Assembly (NCBI GenBank): GCA_030605705.1
Contig: JAUWHU010000461.1
Span: 1-17,156 of the forward strand
Source: Thermoflexia bacterium
GTDB taxonomy: Bacteria > Chloroflexota > Anaerolineae > B4-G1 > SLSP01
Direction of reading: 5' to 3'
DNA length: 17,156 bases
The first letter of the stretch is position 1, and every line of letters starts with the position of its first letter. The notes beneath the pieces are model-generated. The model worked only from the letters and a program-made list of their open reading frames with translations, was not told where the DNA came from and ran no database searches. The position numbers were made by a program, and so were the translations under genes. Positions 12,112-17,156 of the stretch are shown one piece after another.

Positions 12112-15100
12112 ATGAGCGATTCGGTACTGGTGATCGGTGGCGGTATTGCCGGGATTCAGGCGTCATTGGACCTGGCGAAGGCCGGGGCGCGCGTCGTGCT
12201 GGTGGAGCGTGAGGCGACCATCGGCGGCGTGATGGCGGTGCTGGACAAGAACTTCCCGACGTTGGATTGTTCCATTTGCATCGAAGCGCCCAAGATGTCG
12301 GAGGTGGACTTGCACCCCAACATCGAGATACTTTCGCTGGCGGAGGTGGATAAGATCGAGGGCGAGCCGGGCAATTTCCGGGTGACCGTGCGCCAGCAGG
12401 CGCGCTACGTGACCGACGAATGTACTCGCTGCGGCAAGTGTACCGAGGTCTGCCCGGTGGTGCTCCCCAACGAGTACGACTCCGGCATGGCGGCCCGCAA
12501 GGCGATCTACACGCCGATCCCCCAAGCCGCTCCCGGCGCGTATCTCATCGACATGGAGCATTGCCTCAACGATCCACCAAACTATCTACCGTGCAATCAT
12601 TGTGTGGAGGCTTGCGCTCCCAAATCCATTGATCTCCTGATGCCCAAGGAGCAGCTCCTGACCCGCGAGGTCGGCTCCATCATCGTCGCCGTGGGCTACG
12701 ACATGCTTGACCCCCGTGAGTTGAAGGAGTACGGCTACGGCACGCATCCCGACATCTTGACGTCCCTGGAGTTCGAGCGTCTCGTCAACTCAGCCGGCCC
12801 GACAGACGGCGAGATCGTGCGCCCTTCCGACGGCCAGCATCCGCGCAACATCCTCTTCGTGCTCTGCGTTGGCTCGCGTGACCGGCGGTTCCGCCATTAT
12901 TGTTCCCGCTTCTGCTGCATGTATTCCATCAAGCACGCTTACCAGGCCCTCGACCACGGCCTCGACGACGTGACCGTGCTCTACATGGACATCCGCGCCT
13001 ACGGCAAGGGTTTCGATGGTTTCTGGGAGCGCACCCGCGACGCGGGCGCGAAGTTCGTGCGGGGGCGGCCTTCCCGTATCCGGGCGAAAAAGCGAGAAGG
13101 CGAGAAAGCGAGAAAGCGAGGAAGCGAGGAAGCGAGAAAGCGAGAAAGCGAAAAAGCGAGAAAGCGAGAAAGCGAGGAAGCGAGGAAGCGAGAAAGCGAG
13201 AAAGCGAGAAAGCGAGGAAGCGAGGAGGCGAGGAGGCGAGAAAGCGAGGATGCGAGAAGGCGAGGGAGCGAGGAGGCGGGGGAGCGAGGGGGCGAGGGAG
13301 CGAGAACACGCAGCACGATAGAGGTGATCTACGAGAATACCGAAACCGCCACGCGGATGGTGCAGGACTTCGACATGGTGGTGCTGGCAAACGCCGTCAC
13401 GCCGCCGGAGGGGTTGGCCGACTTAGCCGCGCGCCTGGGCATCGAATTGGACAGCGACGGTTTTCTGCGCGCCACGGAAATGCAAGGCGGCCTCATCACG
13501 ACGACACGGCACGGCGTCTACGCTGCCGGTTGTGATACCGGCCCCAAGGACATCCCCGATAGCGTCGCCGAGGGCAGCGGCGCGGCGGCGCTGGCGGTGA
13601 GCCATCTCACGGCGCGTTACTGGCCCGAACCCCCGGATGTCGAGCCGATGCCGAACATCGAGATTCCGCGCGTCGGCGTCTTCGTCTGCCATTGCGGGAG
13701 CAACATCGCGGGCGTGGTGGACGTGGAGAAGGTGGCGGCCTACGCTCAGACATTGCCCGATGTCGTCTACACCTCGCACCAGATGTTCTCCTGCGCGGGC
13801 AATACCCAGGCCGAGATCGAAGAGGCTATCAAGGAGCACCAGCTCACCCGCGTGGTGATCGCCGCCTGCTCGCCCAAGACTCACGAATCTATTTTCCGGG
13901 GCGTGCTCATTCGCTCCGGGCTGAACCCGTATCTCCTGGAGATGGCGAACATCCGCAACATGGACTCCTGGGTACACAAGTTCGAGAAGGAAAAAGCGAC
14001 CGTCAAGGCGCTGGATATGGTCTCGATGGCGGTGGAGAAGGCCCGGCGGCTGGTACCGTTGGAATCCAGCCACCTGCCGTTGACGCAAAAAGCATTGGTG
14101 ATCGGTGGGGGCATCGCCGGGATGACGGCCGCCACGGCGTTGGCCCGCCAGGGGTACGAGACGCATCTGGTCGAGAAGGGCGACAGTTTGGGAGGGATGC
14201 TCAAGCAGCTGGAGCACATCGCGCCGGCGAATTTAGAAGCTGCCGACATCGTAGCGGCGAAAGCGCAAGACCTGGCCCAGGCCGGTGTCCACCTACACCT
14301 GAACACGGAAGTGGAAACCATAGGCGGGGTCGTAGGCAACTTTCACGCCCACCTCAGCAACGGCGTGGCCCTGGATATTGGCGCGGTGGTGATGGCGACG
14401 GGCAGTATTGCTTATCAGCCCGAAGAATTTAATTACGCAGCTGACCCGCGTGTCATCACGAATCTGGAGTTAGAGGAGTTACTTGGTCACAAGTTGAAGG
14501 TTGAAAGTTCCAAGTCCGCTGCGCTCGGGCCGGTCTCCAGACCGTGCCCGTCTGTGGCTCGGTCAGGAGACCGGCCACAGCTAGACTTTAAACTTGTAAC
14601 TGAGGCCGAGCGCATCACGTTCATTTCGTGCGTGGGAGCGCGGCAGGGGCGGATGGGATGCTCGCGGTATTGCTGCACCTCGATGATCAGCCAGGCTTTG
14701 CAGCTGCGGCGGATGGGGAAGAAGGTACGCGTCGTCAGCAAGGACATCCGCACGTACAGCCGCCAGGCCGAGGAACTGTACGAGGAGGCGATGCGGGCCG
14801 GGGTGCAGTTTTTCCGCTACGACGATGACCGCCCGCCGCAGGAGGCGCTCGCTGTCCAGGATGGCGATGTCGAGTTCTACGACCATCTCCTGGGCGTGAA
14901 GCTGCGTGTCCCCACCGATTTGCTGGTGCTTGTCGTGGGGCTGCGCCCGCCGGAGGACAATTTAGCGGACCAGTTGAAGCTCTCCAAGAGCGAGGATGGC
15001 TTCTACATGGAATTACACCCCAAGTTGGGGCCGGTCGAGACGGCGGTGCAGGGTGTGTACCTGGCCGGCGCATCTCAGGGCGCGAAGGACGTGCGCGAAT

Positions 15101-15825
15101 CCATGGCGCAGGCGCTGGCGGCGGCAGGTAAAGCGGGTGCGCTGCTTGCGCGTGGCGAGATCGAAAAGGAGCCGCTTACCGCGCAGCACGATCCCGAAAA
15201 GTGCATCGGCTGTATGCGCTGCGTCAAAGTGTGCCCGTTCAAGGCCATCGAGCAGATTGGGGAACCGGGCAAGGGCACAGTGCGGATCAGCGAGGCGGCC
15301 TGCATGGGCTGTGGCAACTGCGCGGCGGAATGTCCCGTGAACGCCATCGAGATGCCCTACTTCACACGGGCGCAAGTTTTGGCGCAGGTGGACGCGGCGT
15401 TGGCCGAGAATCCTGAACAGAAGTGCATCGTCTTCACCTGCAACTGGTGCTCTTACGCCGGCGCCGATCTGGCGGGCATCGAGAAGCGGCAGTACCCGAC
15501 CTCGGCGCGCATCATCCGTACCATGTGCTCGGCCCGCCTCGAAGAGAGCTTCGTGGCGCGCGCCTTCGAGAAGGGGGCGGGCGCGGTCTTAGTCACCGGC
15601 TGCCGCTTGACCGAGAGCGGTTCCGATTGTCACTACAACTACGCCAACGTCTCCACCGCCAAACGCTTCAAACGCTGGCAGAAGAAGTTTGCCCGGAAAG
15701 GCATCGCGCCGGAGCGGTTGCAATTGCGCTGGATTTCGGCGGCGGAAGGCAAGGAGTTTGCTGAGAAGATCACGGAGATGGATGAGGTGGTGCGGGAGTA
15801 TGCGGACAAGAAGAGTGAAGCGTAA
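12112..15825 (+). CDS. Fused double HdrA-type flavoprotein with ferredoxin and MvhD domains (Qmo/Hdr-like)
   Basis: A 1237-residue cytoplasmic electron-transfer protein. The order is: FAD domain 1 (GGGIAGIQA at 9-17); a CTRCGKCTEVCP cluster (104-115) and a second site C151/C161/C164/C168; the insert-domain cluster C252/C264/C268/C269; a repeat-encoded charged stretch (325-398); the rest of FAD domain 1 to ~505; an HdrA N-terminal domain (VCHCGSNI 525-532, AACSPKTHE 584-592); FAD domain 2 (GGGIAGMTA 665-673) with its own C840/C850/C854/C855; two CxxCxxCxxxC clusters (1031-1041, 1064-1074); and an MvhD domain (TCNWCSYAGAD 1109-1119, C1139, C1164, C1173). This equals a QmoA-like half joined to a QmoB-like (HdrA-MvhD) half. 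CGGAG at 12099-12103 supports ATG 12112. A role in flavin-based bifurcation or confurcation with KorDABC and the HdrD-like partner is inferred from context. Confidence 0.88.
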   Translation: MSDSVLVIGGGIAGIQASLDLAKAGARVVLVEREATIGGVMAVLDKNFPTLDCSICIEAPKMSEVDLHPNIEILSLAEVDKIEGEPGNFRVTVRQQARYVTDECTRCGKCTEVCPVVLPNEYDSGMAARKAIYTPIPQAAPGAYLIDMEHCLNDPPNYLPCNHCVEACAPKSIDLLMPKEQLLTREVGSIIVAVGYDMLDPRELKEYGYGTHPDILTSLEFERLVNSAGPTDGEIVRPSDGQHPRNILFVLCVGSRDRRFRHYCSRFCCMYSIKHAYQALDHGLDDVTVLYMDIRAYGKGFDGFWERTRDAGAKFVRGRPSRIRAKKREGEKARKRGSEEARKRESEKARKRESEEARKRESEKARKRGSEEARRRESEDARRRGSEEAGERGGEGARTRSTIEVIYENTETATRMVQDFDMVVLANAVTPPEGLADLAARLGIELDSDGFLRATEMQGGLITTTRHGVYAAGCDTGPKDIPDSVAEGSGAAALAVSHLTARYWPEPPDVEPMPNIEIPRVGVFVCHCGSNIAGVVDVEKVAAYAQTLPDVVYTSHQMFSCAGNTQAEIEEAIKEHQLTRVVIAACSPKTHESIFRGVLIRSGLNPYLLEMANIRNMDSWVHKFEKEKATVKALDMVSMAVEKARRLVPLESSHLPLTQKALVIGGGIAGMTAATALARQGYETHLVEKGDSLGGMLKQLEHIAPANLEAADIVAAKAQDLAQAGVHLHLNTEVETIGGVVGNFHAHLSNGVALDIGAVVMATGSIAYQPEEFNYAADPRVITNLELEELLGHKLKVESSKSAALGPVSRPCPSVARSGDRPQLDFKLVTEAERITFISCVGARQGRMGCSRYCCTSMISQALQLRRMGKKVRVVSKDIRTYSRQAEELYEEAMRAGVQFFRYDDDRPPQEALAVQDGDVEFYDHLLGVKLRVPTDLLVLVVGLRPPEDNLADQLKLSKSEDGFYMELHPKLGPVETAVQGVYLAGASQGAKDVRESMAQALAAAGKAGALLARGEIEKEPLTAQHDPEKCIGCMRCVKVCPFKAIEQIGEPGKGTVRISEAACMGCGNCAAECPVNAIEMPYFTRAQVLAQVDAALAENPEQKCIVFTCNWCSYAGADLAGIEKRQYPTSARIIRTMCSARLEESFVARAFEKGAGAVLVTGCRLTESGSDCHYNYANVSTAKRFKRWQKKFARKGIAPERLQLRWISAAEGKEFAEKITEMDEVVREYADKKSEA
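13084..13307 (+). repeat. 28-unit octanucleotide tract GCGAGRAR inside the hdrA-like gene
   Basis: Twenty-eight consecutive 8-base units, all beginning GCGA except one GCGG, mostly GCGAGAAA or GCGAGGAA, with more G-rich variants toward the 3' end. Read in frame they give an 8-residue period of the ARKRESEK/E type (residues 325-398). All three forward frames are open through it; the other two stop at 13321 and 13535. Confidence 0.95.
14488..14602 (+). repeat. In-frame nested repeat insert in FAD domain 2 of the hdrA-like gene
   Basis: The outer arms CACAAGTTGAAGGTTGAAAG (from 14488) and GACTTTAAACTTGTAACTG (14584-14602) are imperfect inverted copies of the ACAAGTT family. The inner part (14525-14583) is an inverted copy of the hairpin repeat at 7868-7939. 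Together they encode about residues 793-830, between the conserved VITNLELEELL and ITFISCVGAR. Confidence 0.8.
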
Positions 15826-15897
15826 AGCGTAAAGCGTGAAGCGTAATGCGTATTGCGTGTTGCGTGTTACGTTTCAGACGGAACACGCAACACGTAC
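15822..15897. repeat. GCGTAAA/GCGTGTT word tract and hairpin
   Basis: AAGCGTAAAGCGTAAAGCG words begin at the hdrA-like stop codon. GTGTTGCGTGTTACGT (from 15857) pairs with ACACGCAACACGTACC (15881-15897). The hairpin lies between the stop and the ribosome site of the HdrD-like gene. There is no T run, so it does not look like a terminator. Confidence 0.7.
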
Positions 15898-15916
15898 CAC
15901 GATGGGGAGGGCATGA

Positions 15917-17080
15917 ATGGAACCAAAAAAAGAAGCCATTGTCATCAACGACGCGCTCTGGGAGCGATTGCTCGAACTCACCGGCGGCGCGGCGATGTTG
16001 TGCTACCAATGCGGCACTTGCACGGCGATCTGTCCCTGGGGCCTGGTCAAGGAGGAGACTTTCTCCGTGCGTTCCTTCATCCGCCAGGCGCAGCTCGGCT
16101 TGCCGGACGGCAACGAGGCTTTGTGGCTATGTACGACGTGCGGCCAATGTGAGGCGTACTGCCCGCGCGGCGTCGCTATCACCGATGTGTTTCGCGCTCT
16201 GCGTACCCTCGCCTGGGAGCGGCGCGCGGCTCCGGAAGGATTGCCGTCCTTGCTCTGGGCCGTCTTTTGGAACGATAATCCCTGGGGACAACCCCCGTCG
16301 CAGCGGGCGCAGTGGGCGCAGGACCTGGCCCTGCCCATTTTTGATCCCGCACAGCACGAAATCCTCTGCTACGTCGGCGGCGCCGCTTCCTACGACGGGC
16401 GCGCGCAGAAGGTCGCCGTGGCGCTGGTGCGCCTGTTGCGCGCTGCCGGCGTCTCCTTCGGCGTCTTGGGCAACGAGGAGCCTCCCAGCGGGGCGGACGT
16501 CTTGGACGTGGGACACCAGCCTTACTTCGAGGAGCTCGCGCAACACACCGCGGCTGTCTTCCGTGAGAAAGGCGTCACTCGCCTGCTCACGATCTCTCCG
16601 CACGACTACGATGCGTTCAAGAACCGTTATCCGCCGGTGAGCGACGATTTTCAACCTTTGCACTACACGCAATACTTAGCCGAGCTCGTCGCGGCGGGGC
16701 GACTGCGCCTGGAGAAACCGGTGGACTTCCGCGTGACCCTTCACGATCCCTGCTACCTTTCCCGGCACAATGACGAAACTGCCGCGCCGCGCCGCGTCCT
16801 GGAGGCTATCCCCGGCGTCGAACTGCGCGAGATGGAAGACGCGGGCGTGGATACGCTCTGCTGCGGTGGCGGTGGGGGGCGTATGTGGTTGGAGACCGCT
16901 CCTGACGAGCGCTTTGCCGATCTGCGCGTGGCCGAAGCGCTGGAGACCGGGGCGACGGTGTTGGCGACGGCTTGCCCTTACTGCATCGCCTGCCTGGAGG
17001 ATAGCCTGAAAGCGCAGAATATCGAGAATTTGGTGGTGATGGATGTCGCGGAGATCGCGGCACATTCAGTTGCAAGTTGA
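15917..17080 (+). CDS. HdrD-like (HdrC-HdrB fused) iron-sulfur protein with one degenerate CCG domain
   Basis: A 387-residue protein, no signal peptide or membrane span. The N-terminal HdrC-like part carries two full cubane cluster motifs, C29/C32/C35/C39 (CYQCGTCTAICP) and C72/C75/C78/C82 (CTTCGQCEAYCP). The C-terminal HdrB-like part has two CCG (cysteine-rich) repeats. The second is intact: C279, C315-C316 (LCCGGGGG), C353 and C356 (ACPYC), consistent with a non-cubane [4Fe-4S] site. The first keeps the fold landmarks (YVGGAASYD, LGNEEPPSG, SPHDYDAF) but its expected cysteines are G155, P189/P190, S227 and D230. GGGGAGG at 15904-15910 precedes ATG 15917. It probably docks on the HdrA-type protein encoded just upstream and reduces a disulfide-like or other acceptor. 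The C-terminal residues (SVAS) run into a repeat. Confidence 0.87.
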   Translation: MEPKKEAIVINDALWERLLELTGGAAMLCYQCGTCTAICPWGLVKEETFSVRSFIRQAQLGLPDGNEALWLCTTCGQCEAYCPRGVAITDVFRALRTLAWERRAAPEGLPSLLWAVFWNDNPWGQPPSQRAQWAQDLALPIFDPAQHEILCYVGGAASYDGRAQKVAVALVRLLRAAGVSFGVLGNEEPPSGADVLDVGHQPYFEELAQHTAAVFREKGVTRLLTISPHDYDAFKNRYPPVSDDFQPLHYTQYLAELVAAGRLRLEKPVDFRVTLHDPCYLSRHNDETAAPRRVLEAIPGVELREMEDAGVDTLCCGGGGGRMWLETAPDERFADLRVAEALETGATVLATACPYCIACLEDSLKAQNIENLVVMDVAEIAAHSVAS

Positions 17081-17152
17081 AAGTTTCAGGTTACAAGTTA
17101 CCTTCAATGCACGATTAACTTTCAACTTTCAACTTTTAACTTGTAACCCGCA
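17065..17152. repeat. ACAAGTT/AACTTGT inverted repeat after the HdrD-like gene
   Basis: TTGCAAGTTGAAAGTT and GGTTACAAGTTA on the left pair with TAACTTTCAACTTTCAAC and TAACTTGTAACC on the right around a ~15-base centre. The stop codon (17078-17080) is inside the left arm. It is the same word family as at 11714, 12073 and inside the hdrA-like gene. The window ends here. Confidence 0.75.
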
Positions 17153-17156
17153 ACCT

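Noticed and set aside
12900..13535. Long alternative plus-strand frames (also 13016-13321) and minus-strand frames (12929-13390, 12999-13316) across the octamer tract
   Set aside because: They are open only because the 8-base unit contains no stop in any frame; outside the tract they lack any family match, and the HdrA frame is conserved on both sides.
15846..16640. 264-residue frame overlapping the HdrD-like gene
   Set aside because: A shadow of the HdrD-like coding sequence; the +1 frame shows the iron-sulfur motifs and has the ribosome site.

Overview
The window reads as bacterial chromosome from a GC-rich anaerobe. My best guess is Chloroflexota (Anaerolineae-like). This is inference, from the phasin-like gene pair, a complete korDABC set beside a fused HdrA, a family-5 uracil-DNA glycosylase, and intergenic spaces full of short word-like repeats. 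There is no rRNA, tRNA or phage marker to confirm it. I see no tRNA, rRNA, CRISPR array or transposase.

Layout. Positions 153-924 hold three small genes: a phasin-like coiled-coil protein, a GTG-start helical protein overlapping it by 4 bases, and a 43-residue single-pass membrane protein. Positions 1117-3385 hold an M24 (aminopeptidase P/prolidase-like) peptidase followed 16 bases later by tsaD (tRNA t6A synthesis). A UPF0104/MprF-type flippase-like membrane protein lies on the minus strand (3524-4522) between inverted repeats. Next come a nitroreductase (4737-5249), a fusion of a sugar-phosphate isomerase-like TIM barrel with a nucleotidyltransferase-like domain (5553-6866), and a family-5 uracil-DNA glycosylase (7092-7775).

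The second half is an anaerobic electron-transfer locus, all on the plus strand. A consensus sigma-70-type promoter (7815-7844) and a ~300-base leader built of hairpin repeats precede korD, korA, korB and korC (2-oxoglutarate:ferredoxin oxidoreductase). A GxxExxY-family gene is lodged between korA and korB. Then come a 1237-residue protein with two HdrA-type flavin halves, a ferredoxin domain and an MvhD domain, and a 387-residue HdrC-HdrB (HdrD-like) protein. The likely joint role is to exchange electrons between 2-oxoglutarate/CoA, ferredoxin and a disulfide or quinone-type acceptor, possibly by flavin-based bifurcation or confurcation. No hydrogenase or formate dehydrogenase is present in the window.

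The most unusual feature is the repeats. At least ten families of short imperfect words and hairpins fill nearly every intergenic space. Some abut or encode gene ends, and two sit in frame inside the hdrA-like gene: a 28-unit octanucleotide tract coding for ~75 charged residues, and a nested hairpin insert of ~39 codons. Around the GxxExxY gene a 109-bp tandem duplication has copied the korA tail, and two elements with related inverted termini lie at 10126-10316 and 11728-12075.
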